DNA from: Microcoleus sp. FACHB-831 | Lineage (GTDB): Bacteria > Cyanobacteriota > Cyanobacteriia > Cyanobacteriales > FACHB-T130 | Length of the DNA: 51,107 bases | Assembly (NCBI RefSeq): GCF_014695585.1 | Contig: NZ_JACJON010000064.1 | Location: 1 to 51,107, forward strand | Direction of reading: 5' to 3' | Shown: positions 8,439-17,970 of the stretch, piece by piece | How the letters are laid out: the number at the start of each line of letters is the position of its first letter | Numbering within the stretch: position 1 is the stretch's first letter | Position numbers and translations under genes: made by a program | The notes under the pieces: generated by a model | Told to the model about the DNA's origin: nothing | Database searches by the model: none | Seen by the model: the letters and a program-made list of their open reading frames with translations, nothing else

Positions 8439-9443
8439 ATGAGCGATTCCGTTAACGAGATTGAGACTCAATTAGCCGCGCTGAAACAGGAAGCAACCAA
8501 AGCGATCGCTGCCACAAATACCCTGGAAAACCTAGAAGAAATCAGAGTAGGTTACTTGGGCAAAAAAGGGCAGCTATCTAAAGTATTAGGGGGTTTGGGT
8601 AAATTGCAAGCGGGCGATCGCCCCCGCATTGGCGCTTTAGCAAACGAAGTCAAAGAAGCCATACAACAAGACCTAGACCAACGGCGAAATGACCTGCAAG
8701 CAGCGAAAATCCAGGCACAGCTAGAATCGGAAACCCTGGACGTGAGTATGCCAGCAGTTTACCGACCCATCGGGCGATCGCACCCCCTTAACAGCACAAT
8801 TGACAGAGTTGTAGATATCTTCGTCGGTCTTGGCTACACCGTCGCCAACGGGCCAGAAATGGAGACAGACTACTACAACTTTGAAGCGTTGAACACCCCA
8901 GCAGACCATCCCGCCCGCGATATGCAGGATACCTTCTACCTGCCGGATGGCAATTTGCTGCGGACGCATACCTCTTCCGTCCAGATTCGCTACATGGAAG
9001 AGAACGAACCGCCGATTCGCATTGTCGCACCAGGACGTTGTTATCGGCGGGATACAGTAGATGCCACCCATTCCGCAGTCTTCCATCAAGTGGAAATTTT
9101 GGCAATTGATGAAGGGCTAACGTTTACCGATCTCAAGGGCACGATTAAGGTGTTTTTAGAGGAGATCTTTGGCGAAGAATTACCGATTCGCTTCCGCGCT
9201 AGTTATTTCCCTTTCACCGAACCTTCTGCGGAAGTAGACGTGCAGTGGCAAGGGCGCTGGCTAGAAGTAATGGGGTGCGGTATGGTAGACCCCAACGTGC
9301 TTAAAAAAGTTGGTTACGACCCAGAAGTTTACACGGGGTTTGCCGCTGGTTTTGGTGCAGAACGCTTTGCGATGGTGCTGCATCAAATTGATGATATTCG
9401 CCGCTTGTACAGCAGCGATCTGCGATTCTTGCGACAGTTTTAA
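8439..9443 (+). CDS. pheS: Phenylalanine--tRNA ligase alpha subunit
   Basis: PheS is the catalytic subunit of the alpha2-beta2 enzyme that charges tRNA-Phe. The N-terminal coiled coil (about residues 1-85) binds tRNA. The class II core shows [27 protein letters not shown], the motif 2 region [18 protein letters not shown] with FHQVE, and motif 3 near the end in [12 protein letters not shown]. At 334 residues it is full length. The beta subunit gene is not adjacent, which is usual in cyanobacteria. It is convergent with the kinase-NACHT gene, and a 9-bp hairpin lies between them. Confidence 0.96.
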   Translation: MSDSVNEIETQLAALKQEATKAIAATNTLENLEEIRVGYLGKKGQLSKVLGGLGKLQAGDRPRIGALANEVKEAIQQDLDQRRNDLQAAKIQAQLESETLDVSMPAVYRPIGRSHPLNSTIDRVVDIFVGLGYTVANGPEMETDYYNFEALNTPADHPARDMQDTFYLPDGNLLRTHTSSVQIRYMEENEPPIRIVAPGRCYRRDTVDATHSAVFHQVEILAIDEGLTFTDLKGTIKVFLEEIFGEELPIRFRASYFPFTEPSAEVDVQWQGRWLEVMGCGMVDPNVLKKVGYDPEVYTGFAAGFGAERFAMVLHQIDDIRRLYSSDLRFLRQF

Positions 9444-9451
9444 ATAGTTAG

Positions 9452-9474
9452 TAGGGAGGGCAATTCCCTCCCTA
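9452..9474. terminator. Hairpin between convergent pheS and kinase-NACHT genes
   Basis: TAGGGAGGG (9452-9460) and CCCTCCCTA (9466-9474) form a perfect 9-bp stem with a 5-base loop. There is no T-tract on either side, so it may be a bidirectional pause or a decayed terminator, but its place between two stop codons fits termination of both genes. Confidence 0.5.
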
Positions 9475-9477
9475 ATG

Positions 9478-12228
9478 CTATAACTGGGCGAAATGTTCCA
9501 ACAACAGGCGGTGGATAAAAATGTAGCCACCGCCAACTTTTTGCAAAAAAATGCGTTCAGTTGCCCAGTCAAGAAAACGGGCATAGTTCCAAGGGATATA
9601 ACCATTGCAATAGAGAATAAGGCGCAAAGCGAAGTGTTTAACGCAAGCTTCACCCGCCCCAAAAAGCCCAAACACCAGCCCAATAACTAGACCCCAAAAA
9701 ATTGGAATAGCCATCACTATAGCAACTAGGGATAAACCAACCATTCCAGTCAGAGCAAATAACATAGCATTTTTTGCAGACTGCCAAATACCTTGATTGG
9801 GAATTGTGCTGGTTGAAATTCCAGGGCCACTTAATCCGCGCAGTAAAACAAAAATTAGCGACGCACCCAGCCCATCAGTTATCCCCGTGAAAATGGCATC
9901 AACCAGCCCGCTACCCACATTAAAAATCAGCCCAGAAACTAACCCACTGCTTAACCCCAAAATCAGCCCAGCGATCGCGCCAACAACAACACCTTGTTTA
10001 ATGTTATCTCTAGCTTTTTTCCACGACCATTGCAGGGTTTCAACTGGGTTTATTCGATCGCTTATTAGGCCAAAAACTAGCCCTGCCCCCAAACCTGAAC
10101 CAAGGGCGATAATCAGTCCAACAGTTAAGCCGATATACAGCCCCGCCGCGTGTCCAGCAATTAGCCCACCGCCAAGTCCAGCACTAAGTCCAGCCATTAA
10201 GCCAATATTTAGGGCATATAGTCCTTTTTGATGTTTTTTTGGCAACCAAATAGGCTGCATTCTCTCAATTAAAAAGACGGTTTGAGATTGCTTAACCATC
10301 TCTTCTGCCAACCAAATTAGCCAGGACATTGCTTGCTGTTTGGAGTACTGTTCTTCTGCTCCCCGTCGTTTAAACATTCGTTCAATATAAGCATTAAATA
10401 AATGTTGGCGGCGTTCTTCAATAGAAGTCATTCTGGGCAGGCTTGCAAGAGACATTCCGCGATAAGCCAGGGTCATAATACTAAGCATTAGAGGCGATTT
10501 TGCTAACTCTTGCAGCGTGGAATCTTCTTGGAGGGCGGCGTTTACTGCGGCTAATTCGCCACTTGCGCTAGCAAGATATTGATGAATTTGCTTTAATGTC
10601 AACGGTTGAAGACAGATTGCACCTTGAAGCTTGAGGCGGTGCGAGAGATTTTGGTAGTCTTTGATGCGGCTGGCGACTACCATTTCTGTTTGCCCGTATT
10701 CTTGGCTAAATTTATTAATTGCTTGAACGCATAAATCGCGGCGATCGCTGCTAACTTCATCTAAGCCATCGAGCATTAATATTATCACCTGATCTTTAAT
10801 CCACGTCTGGCCAATTTCTTGGGAAACTTGATACTTTGTATTAAGTTCTTGCACCAGCCAAGCGGCAATTGTCTGTTTATCTCCCGCCCAAGAAGATAAG
10901 TTAAAGACGACGGGAATAGGCTGGCTTATATGTTGTTCGGCGCGAGTAATCAAATCGCGGGCTAATTCTAATAAAGTCGTGGTTTTGCCTGAACCTGGAT
11001 CGCCTAAAATAAGTAATGTCCGTCCTGCTCCCAGTTCATCGAACTTATCGATAATTTTGGTTCCGGGAGGTAACGGTTGCTGAGATAGATCGGGCGTTTC
11101 CCATACTAAACCCCAAGGGCGTTCAATAGCGTCGAGTTGTTCTGATAAACCAAGTTCAATTAAGGCTTTACCATGTAGCGAAGTTTCTAAAACACCTTTT
11201 ATCCAGTAATTTTTTACCTTATTTAGTAATATCTGGCGATCGCGATATTCTTGGCGGGAGAGGGAAATTTCTGGTTCTGGTATTCTGGGGTTGGGGGGAA
11301 CAACGGGTGGTGATTCTGGCTTTTTTGCGTCAATTGTTTCTGGCTTTAATATAGGTAAAGTTTCCTCTGGAGGAACGGTTTCTGGTAACTGGGGAAATGT
11401 GCGAGGGGAAAGTTGCAAAGCTGCTAACATTTCTTTGGCTGTGGAATAGCGATCGCTAGGATGCAATAGTGTCGCCTTAGACAAAACCGCTGCGAAACTA
11501 GAACTAATGTTTAGATTGTCCCTGCGCCAAGTCATCTCTCCCGTCTGAAGATTAGTATCCAAATCTTGGGGACGTTTTCCTGTCAGCAAATATATAGCAG
11601 TCAATGCCAAACTATAAATATCGCTTGCATAAACTGGTTTACCTGCTGCTTGTTCTGGTGGCATATAACCCAGCGTACCGACTGCAATTGAGCTAGTAAT
11701 TTCACCCCCGCCATCGACAATTGTGTTAACTATTTCTTTAGCAATACCAAAATCAATTAAGACGGGTTTGCTATCTTGTTGTCTAAGAATAATATTACTA
11801 GGCTTGATATCGCGATGAATGATACCTCTGGCGTGCAGATAATCTAAAACAGCCAACAGGCTAGCCAATATTTGTTTAACTGAACTTTCCTCTAAAACTC
11901 CCTCCTGTTGAACTAATTCATTCAGGGTAACGCCTTGAACCCACTCTTGAACTAAATAAAATTGTCCCTGTTCGGCAAAGTAAGCGTACAACCGAGGAAT
12001 TTGCGCGTTACCCTCACCCAGTTGCTCTAAAATAGCAGCTTCTCGCCCAAAACGTTCTTGAACCAGGCGGGTTACTTCCGGGTTCTTGCTAATGGGTTTG
12101 AGTTGCTTAATTACACAGGTGCGGCGTGAAGGCGTATGAGTATCTTCTGCCAGAAACGTTTCGCCAAAACCACCCGTTCCTAGCGCCCGAATGATACGAT
12201 AGCGGTTGTTCAAGAGCGCGGCTGTCAT
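9478..12228 (-). CDS. Ser/Thr kinase-NACHT NTPase-membrane fusion protein
   Basis: The 916-residue protein has three parts. Residues 8-270 are a Hanks-type Ser/Thr kinase with LGTGGFGETFLAED, catalytic HRDIKPSN and DFGIAKE, and APE replaced by PPEQ. After a proline-rich linker, residues about 390-620 form a NACHT/STAND NTPase with P-loop LGDPGSGKTTTLL (about 405) and Walker B VIILMLDGLDEVSS (about 478). Residues about 660-880 are a Gly-rich membrane region with repeated GL/GxxxG steps and at least six helices. The tail is predicted to return to the cytoplasm. STAND proteins switch on by nucleotide-driven oligomerisation; here the kinase and membrane part could be sensor and effector. It may serve signalling, programmed cell death or phage defence, but no direct evidence decides this. 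Confidence 0.88.
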   Translation of the reverse strand: MTAALLNNRYRIIRALGTGGFGETFLAEDTHTPSRRTCVIKQLKPISKNPEVTRLVQERFGREAAILEQLGEGNAQIPRLYAYFAEQGQFYLVQEWVQGVTLNELVQQEGVLEESSVKQILASLLAVLDYLHARGIIHRDIKPSNIILRQQDSKPVLIDFGIAKEIVNTIVDGGGEITSSIAVGTLGYMPPEQAAGKPVYASDIYSLALTAIYLLTGKRPQDLDTNLQTGEMTWRRDNLNISSSFAAVLSKATLLHPSDRYSTAKEMLAALQLSPRTFPQLPETVPPEETLPILKPETIDAKKPESPPVVPPNPRIPEPEISLSRQEYRDRQILLNKVKNYWIKGVLETSLHGKALIELGLSEQLDAIERPWGLVWETPDLSQQPLPPGTKIIDKFDELGAGRTLLILGDPGSGKTTTLLELARDLITRAEQHISQPIPVVFNLSSWAGDKQTIAAWLVQELNTKYQVSQEIGQTWIKDQVIILMLDGLDEVSSDRRDLCVQAINKFSQEYGQTEMVVASRIKDYQNLSHRLKLQGAICLQPLTLKQIHQYLASASGELAAVNAALQEDSTLQELAKSPLMLSIMTLAYRGMSLASLPRMTSIEERRQHLFNAYIERMFKRRGAEEQYSKQQAMSWLIWLAEEMVKQSQTVFLIERMQPIWLPKKHQKGLYALNIGLMAGLSAGLGGGLIAGHAAGLYIGLTVGLIIALGSGLGAGLVFGLISDRINPVETLQWSWKKARDNIKQGVVVGAIAGLILGLSSGLVSGLIFNVGSGLVDAIFTGITDGLGASLIFVLLRGLSGPGISTSTIPNQGIWQSAKNAMLFALTGMVGLSLVAIVMAIPIFWGLVIGLVFGLFGAGEACVKHFALRLILYCNGYIPWNYARFLDWATERIFLQKVGGGYIFIHRLLLEHFAQL

Positions 12229-12366
12229 TTGGTTTTACTGGTTCAATTTTTTATATATAAAAATGATAGATGGTAGTGAAGCAAATGTGAGCGATCGCGC
12301 TCTATCTGCAAAACAATAACCCACAACGCTTAATACTGAACTTAGGCTAAATACCAACAGCGATCG

Positions 12367-12933
12367 CTATTTTAACCTCAACCAACTAAACAACTCATCT
12401 GCCGAAACCTGCCAATTGTCAAGCAATCCCGTAGCTTGCAAAATATCCTGACCCTGCTTACTTTCTGGTTGCTGCGAAGGCTTAAACACAAACACTAATT
12501 TTTCCTCGGGGTCAATAAGCCAACCAAGATTAGTACCATGATTTAGACAAAAAATGATATTTTCTATCACCCTAGTTGGACTTTGTTCGGGTGAAAAAAT
12601 TTCTATCGTCCAATCGGGTGCAATTTCAAAATTATTTTTAATTTCTCCATCAGCATTCAAAGGAATGCGTTCCCACTGAAACACAGCTATATCTGGTACT
12701 ATTGAGCGCCCCTCGAAAGTACACCGTAATTCCGGAAACGCACAAGCTATTTTTTGAGGTTCACCAACCTGATTAATACCAGCCGTTAATCTGGCTTGCA
12801 GTCTGCTGTGTTTTCCTTTTGGCATCGGTTTATGGTAGATTTGACCGTCAATATACTCCCTTGCAGGCTTAGTTTCTGGCAGCTTAAGAAAATCCGCCAG
12901 AGATAGAGTTGATGGCGACTGAACCGATGTCAT
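12367..12933 (-). CDS. Uma2 family (DUF820) endonuclease-like protein
   Basis: This 188-residue protein belongs to the Uma2/DUF820 group, abundant in cyanobacteria and related to PD-(D/E)XK nucleases. The N-terminal FLKLPETKPAREYIDG and the core GRSIVPDIAVF, APDWTIEIFSPEQ and LGWLIDPEE are characteristic. The acidic residues of VPD and TIEI are in the expected catalytic places. The biological role of the family is not established; links to transposition or DNA repair have been suggested. A close relative lies at 28749-29312, so the family has multiplied in this genome. It is a single gene upstream of, and divergent from, smc. Confidence 0.88.
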   Translation of the reverse strand: MTSVQSPSTLSLADFLKLPETKPAREYIDGQIYHKPMPKGKHSRLQARLTAGINQVGEPQKIACAFPELRCTFEGRSIVPDIAVFQWERIPLNADGEIKNNFEIAPDWTIEIFSPEQSPTRVIENIIFCLNHGTNLGWLIDPEEKLVFVFKPSQQPESKQGQDILQATGLLDNWQVSADELFSWLRLK

Positions 12934-13155
12934 GTTTCACCTATCTTTGAATTACAATGCATATCCACAACTAATTAAATTAATCTTTCAACTACCTGGG
13001 CTTACCAATATTATGCCCACTTCCATCCTCAACCTATCGTCATTGCTCTTACCTCATTCCCCTCTTTAACATTCGACCTGATAATACTAGCTGTGTTAAC
13101 CTGTTGAAAATCCAGTGATACACTTGTACTTCCATGCCTAGCTAACCAGCGCCTT

Positions 13156-16100
13156 ATGGTACACATCAAGCGCGTGGAACTAACTAACTTCAAATCTTTC
13201 GGCGGCACGACGGCAATACCGTTGCTGCCGGGGTTTACTGTGGTTTCTGGGCCAAATGGATCGGGAAAGTCGAATATTCTGGATGCTTTGCTATTTTGTC
13301 TCGGTCTTGCTAGCTCTAAAGGGATGAGAGCCGAGCGTTTGCCCGATTTGGTCAACCACAACCAACCCCATCGCGGTACAGTCGAAGCTAGCGCTACCGT
13401 TACTTTTGATCTGGGGGATCAAGAGGCTCCCCAGAATGCGGAAGATCCCCCCCAAGAAGCTGAAGAGAACGAACAACAGGAAAATGTAAAATCTAAAATC
13501 CAAAATCCAAAATCGGCAGAGTGGAGTGTCACGCGGCGGCTGCGAGTTACCCAGCAAGGCACTTACACCTCGAATTATTACATCAACGGCTCACCCTGCA
13601 CTGTAACTGAACTCCACGAACAACTTAACGAACTGCGGATATATCCAGAAGGCTATAACGTAGTGCTGCAAGGGGATGTCACCAGCATTATTTCGATGAA
13701 TCCCCGCGAACGCCGCGAAATTATTGATGAATTGGCTGGTGTGGCGACGTTCGATCGCAAAATTGTTCAGGCTAAAGCTACTTTAGATGAAGTTAAGGAA
13801 CGCGAAGATAGCTGTCGCATTGTCGAGAACGAGTTAGTTTCACAACGCGATCGCCTTTCCCAAGATCGCATCAAAGCTGAGAAATACCAAAAGCTTCGCG
13901 CCGAACTCCAACAAAAAGAACAGTGGGAAGCTGTCCTAAAATGGCGATCGCTCCTGCAACAACAACAAGATCTAACTGGGCAAATCGAAGCGGGCGATCG
14001 CCAGCACGCCGATCTCACAACCCAACTTAGTGCGATCGCTGCTGAAATCCAACAAGCTACCGCTGAACTCGATAAGCTTAACGCCCGCGTTAAAGCGCTT
14101 GGAGAAGAAGAACTTCTCGCGCTGCAATCTACTCTCGCCACCCAAGAAGCGGAACGGCGTACTCTACAACGCCAGCAACGCGAGTTAGAAACAACCTCTC
14201 AAAATACCGCCACAACTATAAAACAAGAACAAAATTCAATTGAACAACACCAGCAAAATCTCGAACAGCGTTTTGTAGAGACGCAAGCGATCGCATCTCA
14301 AATTGAGTCTTATCGCCAACAAAGGGATGAAGCCCAACACGCTTTAGACGCGCATCGAGAACAAGCCACCGCGATCGCCGCCGCTTCTAGCGCGTGGGTG
14401 CAGCAACAAACCGCCCTCACCCACCAAATCGAAACACTGCTGCAAACTCTCGACCCCCAACGCACCGAGCAAGCACAGCTCAGAGAGCGTTATACCCAGT
14501 TGCAGCGACAGATTGAAGAGCAAAATCAGCAATTGCAAGTTTTAGAGCGGGAAATTGCTGAAAAAAGCCACAATATTGCTGATGTAGAAACCCAATTCAA
14601 CGCATCTTCCCAACCAATCGAATCTTTAGCGCAATCTCTAGCAGCGACAGAACAAGAACTGCAAATCCAACAAGAAACCCAAAAGCGCCTGCTGCAAGAA
14701 CAACGAGAGAAACAACGCCAACTCGATAAATTAGAAGCCCAAGCCCAAGTACAGCAAGAAGCACAAGGTACTTACGCCACTAAAGTAATTCAGCAATCTG
14801 GACTTAGCGGCATTTGCGGCTTAGTTGCCCAACTTGGTAGAGTCGAACCTAGATTCCAACTCGCTCTAGAAACCTCAGCAGGCGCACGTTTGGGCAATCT
14901 GGTAGTTGAAGATGACGGCGTGGCGGCGGCGGCGATTGAACTGCTGAAACAAAAACGCGCAGGACGATTGACTTTCTTGCCCTTAAATAAAATTCAGCCG
15001 CCGCGATTCTCCCCAGTAGCGGCGCTGCGCTATGCTAACGGTTTTGTTGACTATGCGATTAACCTGATTGACTGCGACTCGCGCTATCGGGATATTTTCG
15101 CTTATGTTTTTGGCAGCACTGTTGTATTTGAAACGCTGAATGATGCTCGTCGCTACATAGGGCAATATCGGATTGTCACCTTAGAAGGTGAAATTCTAGA
15201 AAGCAGCGGTGCTATGACTGGCGGGAGTACCAGCCAGCGTTCGGAATTGCACTTTGGTACAAGCGACGCGGGGGAATCGGCGGAGGTAACGGCGTTAAGA
15301 AATAGGCTAGAGGAAATTGAGCGGATTTTAGATCGCTGTGGCGAGTTGATTAGTTCGCTGGTTGCAAAGACAAAACGGCAGAGTCAAGAATTGACGGAGC
15401 AAAAACAACAGCGCCGGGAAACTCAGCTGAAATTTGAACAGTTGCAAAAGGAGATTAAGAGTTTAAAAGCGCAACAAGAACAACAGCGATCGCTCCATAC
15501 TAAAAATACTCAAGAACTTAATGCGGCTCAGTCTCGCTTGCAAGTTCTAGACGCAGAGTTACCAGCGCAAGAAAGCCAACTGCAAGAGTTGCGGCAAATT
15601 TTAGCAGAACTAGAGCAATCTTCGGCTACTAGCGAGTGGCAGCAAATCCAGGCGACAATTAAATCAGCAGAGCAACAACTGCGCGATCGCGAACAAACTC
15701 TCCGCAGCGCCGAGCAACGATTAAAAGATTTAGAAAATCAGCAGCAACGCTTGCAAGAGAAAATCCAAGAATCCCAGCAGCGTTTGGAAGAATGCTACAC
15801 CCAGCAAACCTCTTGTACAGATGCGATTCATCGCATTTCCACTCAGTTGTCAGCCATCATCGAACAAATCGCACAAACGCAGGCGGCGCTGACGCAAGTG
15901 GAAGAGAGATTAGGTGAAGAGAAACAACAGCGCGATCGCTCGGAACAACAACTGCGATCGCGTCATCTAACTCAACAACAGCTCGAATGGCAGCTGCAAA
16001 AACTCCAAGAAACCCAAACTTCTCGTAGAGAGCAACTTGCAACATTGCTACCCCAACTAGAAGCACAAGAAGCTGAATTACCAGATCCCCTACCAGAAGT

Positions 16101-16839
16101 GCCAATGTTGGTACAAACTCCTTCTTCGGAATCGGAGGGAGTAACAGGCGCGATCGCTTTTGAATCCTACACCGCGCAACTAGAACAGTTGCAAAAAGAA
16201 ATGCGTAGCCTCCAAAAACGCCTGCAAGCAATGGAACCTGTCAACATGCTGGCGTTAGAAGAATACGAACGCACAACTACACGACTTGAAGAATTAACCC
16301 AGAAATTGACAACATTAGAAGCCGAACGTACAGAATTACTATTGCGGATAGAAAACTTCACAACCCTGCGGCTGCGAGCCTTCCGGGAAGCCTTCGATGC
16401 AGTAAACGAAAACTTTCAGACAATATTTGCCGAACTCTCAGACGGCGACGGTTACTTACAACTCGACGATCCTGAAGATCCCTTCAACGGCGGACTTAAC
16501 TTAGTGGCTCACCCCAAAGGCAAACCAGTGCAGCGTTTAGCGTCAATGTCCGGTGGCGAAAAATCCTTGACAGCTCTAAGCTTTATCTTTGCCCTGCAAC
16601 GGTATCGGCCATCGCCATTTTATGCTTTTGATGAGGTAGATATGTTTTTAGATGGGGCAAATGTCGAGCGATTAGCTAGAATGATCAAACAACAGGCACA
16701 ACAAGCCCAGTTTATTGTAGTGAGTCTGCGAAGGCCGATGATTGAGTCCTCCGAACGCACCATAGGCGTTACTCAAGCGAGAGGAGCCTATACACAAGTG
16801 TTAGGAATTCAAATACAGCCGCGCCGCCCCTCTCTATAA
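13156..16839 (+). CDS. smc: Chromosome segregation protein SMC
   Basis: SMC is the ATPase that, as a dimer with ScpA and ScpB, compacts and segregates the chromosome. The N-terminal head has Walker A GPNGSGKSN (about residues 33-41). Long coiled coils rich in Gln and Glu (about 170-510 and 690-1030) flank a hinge (about 525-680, with SGICGLVAQLG and FQLALETSAGARLG). The C-terminal head has the ABC signature SMSGGEKSLTALSF and Walker B FYAFDEVDMFLDG. At 1227 residues it is full length. Residues about 108-121 (VKSKIQNPKSAEW) are an in-frame insertion of heptameric repeat DNA in the head domain, in a variable acidic loop. HIP1 octamers are dense in the coiled-coil coding DNA. Confidence 0.97.
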   Translation: MVHIKRVELTNFKSFGGTTAIPLLPGFTVVSGPNGSGKSNILDALLFCLGLASSKGMRAERLPDLVNHNQPHRGTVEASATVTFDLGDQEAPQNAEDPPQEAEENEQQENVKSKIQNPKSAEWSVTRRLRVTQQGTYTSNYYINGSPCTVTELHEQLNELRIYPEGYNVVLQGDVTSIISMNPRERREIIDELAGVATFDRKIVQAKATLDEVKEREDSCRIVENELVSQRDRLSQDRIKAEKYQKLRAELQQKEQWEAVLKWRSLLQQQQDLTGQIEAGDRQHADLTTQLSAIAAEIQQATAELDKLNARVKALGEEELLALQSTLATQEAERRTLQRQQRELETTSQNTATTIKQEQNSIEQHQQNLEQRFVETQAIASQIESYRQQRDEAQHALDAHREQATAIAAASSAWVQQQTALTHQIETLLQTLDPQRTEQAQLRERYTQLQRQIEEQNQQLQVLEREIAEKSHNIADVETQFNASSQPIESLAQSLAATEQELQIQQETQKRLLQEQREKQRQLDKLEAQAQVQQEAQGTYATKVIQQSGLSGICGLVAQLGRVEPRFQLALETSAGARLGNLVVEDDGVAAAAIELLKQKRAGRLTFLPLNKIQPPRFSPVAALRYANGFVDYAINLIDCDSRYRDIFAYVFGSTVVFETLNDARRYIGQYRIVTLEGEILESSGAMTGGSTSQRSELHFGTSDAGESAEVTALRNRLEEIERILDRCGELISSLVAKTKRQSQELTEQKQQRRETQLKFEQLQKEIKSLKAQQEQQRSLHTKNTQELNAAQSRLQVLDAELPAQESQLQELRQILAELEQSSATSEWQQIQATIKSAEQQLRDREQTLRSAEQRLKDLENQQQRLQEKIQESQQRLEECYTQQTSCTDAIHRISTQLSAIIEQIAQTQAALTQVEERLGEEKQQRDRSEQQLRSRHLTQQQLEWQLQKLQETQTSRREQLATLLPQLEAQEAELPDPLPEVPMLVQTPSSESEGVTGAIAFESYTAQLEQLQKEMRSLQKRLQAMEPVNMLALEEYERTTTRLEELTQKLTTLEAERTELLLRIENFTTLRLRAFREAFDAVNENFQTIFAELSDGDGYLQLDDPEDPFNGGLNLVAHPKGKPVQRLASMSGGEKSLTALSFIFALQRYRPSPFYAFDEVDMFLDGANVERLARMIKQQAQQAQFIVVSLRRPMIESSERTIGVTQARGAYTQVLGIQIQPRRPSL
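13484..13515. repeat. AAATCCA-type heptamer repeat inside smc
   Basis: About four tandem copies of a 7-base unit (AAATCTA, AAATCCA, AAATCCA and a partial) occur in frame within smc. The unit encodes the KSKIQNPKS-type peptide. Copies of the same repeat occur at 35699-35733, 38961-38997 and 45331-45353. Confidence 0.8.
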
Positions 16840-16901
16840 TTGCAATAGATGTGACTATTATTGATATTTAACAGAATTCGATCTCAGGATTCGGAAATTA
16901 A

Positions 16902-17897
16902 ATGACAACTGACCAACTACGTCAACGCTCCGACATCTTAAATACCCACGTGATCACCCGCGACAATGGTAAGCGCTTGGGAATTGTTAAGGAGTTATTG
17001 GTAGATATAGATCGGCGAGAAGTTGTAGCGCTGGGTTTGCGAGACAACATACTAGCGATCGCCGGAATGCCACGCTATATGCTCCTCACCAGCATCCGTC
17101 AGATGGGCGATGTGATACTGGTTGAAGATGACGACGTTCTTGAAGATATCGACGTTGACGCCTACAGCACCCTAATAAACAGCGAAGTAATCACCGAAAC
17201 AGGCGAACCTTTAGGACGGGTACGGGGCTTCAAGTTCGACCCGGATGATGGTAAAGTCTACTCGCTGATTATTGCTTCTATCGGACTACCGCAAATTCCA
17301 GAGCAAGTTTTAAGTACCTACGAGCTACCGATTGAGGAAATCGTCAGCAGCGGGCCAAATCGCCTGATCGTATATGAAGGAGCGGAAGAGAAGCTAGTTC
17401 AGCTTAGTGTAGGCGTTTTAGAGCGCCTTGGGCTGGGCAAAGCACCTTGGGAACGAGAAGAAGAGGAAAGCGGCTACTACGTCCAACCAACGGCTAAACC
17501 TGAGAACCAGCTAGGAACTGGGCTTCCTACTCCCACAAGAACAGCACCTCCTATAAGAACTTCTACCCCTGTAGCGGAAAATCGCTGGGATGAGGATGAT
17601 TGGGAAGAACCGGAACCAGAGCCAATTCCTCTGCGGCGGCGGGAAGAATCGATAATGTACGAAGAGGCGGAGGAAGAGGATAACTGGAGCGAGACCTCAA
17701 GAGAGACTTCTAGACGGCCTCAGTACGCTAAACAAGCTTATCCCGAACCAGCGTCTTACGATAAGTATGACGACGACGAATACGAAGAGGAAGACGCCTG
17801 GGCAGATGCGGAGGCGCCCGAACCTTACAAAGCGCCCCGTGTTAATATCCCGGAAAAAACCAAAGCGCCTGAGTACGAAGAGGAAGAGCGTTACTAA
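16902..17897 (+). CDS. PRC-barrel domain protein with acidic tail
   Basis: The first half contains two PRC-barrel repeats (about residues 8-80 and 88-165), each starting with a segment like VITRDNGKRLGIVKELLVDI or VITETGEPLGRVRGFKFDP. PRC barrels occur in photosynthetic reaction centre H subunits and in the ribosome maturation factor RimM and mostly mediate protein contacts. From about residue 185 the protein is low-complexity, proline- and arginine-containing and strongly acidic (runs of Glu and Asp, ending YEEEERY), probably disordered. No membrane segment is visible. The precise role is unknown. It lies 62 bases after smc and may share its transcript; a strong terminator follows. Confidence 0.82.
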   Translation: MTTDQLRQRSDILNTHVITRDNGKRLGIVKELLVDIDRREVVALGLRDNILAIAGMPRYMLLTSIRQMGDVILVEDDDVLEDIDVDAYSTLINSEVITETGEPLGRVRGFKFDPDDGKVYSLIIASIGLPQIPEQVLSTYELPIEEIVSSGPNRLIVYEGAEEKLVQLSVGVLERLGLGKAPWEREEEESGYYVQPTAKPENQLGTGLPTPTRTAPPIRTSTPVAENRWDEDDWEEPEPEPIPLRRREESIMYEEAEEEDNWSETSRETSRRPQYAKQAYPEPASYDKYDDDEYEEEDAWADAEAPEPYKAPRVNIPEKTKAPEYEEEERY

Positions 17898-17911
17898 GTC
17901 ATCAAGGTTCT

Positions 17912-17944
17912 AAAATAAGGTGGGCAGTGCCCACCTTATTTTTT
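17912..17944 (+). terminator. Strong terminator after PRC-barrel gene
   Basis: A perfect 14-bp stem, AAAATAAGGTGGGC (17912-17925) with GCCCACCTTATTTT (17929-17942), encloses a 3-base loop and ends in a T-run. A complementary A-run on the other strand means it could also stop transcripts of the convergent response regulator gene. Confidence 0.9.
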
Positions 17945-17970
17945 GAGTAGAGAGGGGAGTAGTTTTGTCT

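Noticed and set aside
9797-10231. Plus-strand Pro/Ser-rich frame opposite the kinase-NACHT gene
   Set aside because: It is the complement of the Gly/Leu-rich membrane part; no start signals.
13767-14141. Minus-strand frame opposite smc
   Set aside because: It is the antisense of coiled-coil Gln/Ala/Arg codons and is Ser/Arg-rich; smc is clearly the real gene.
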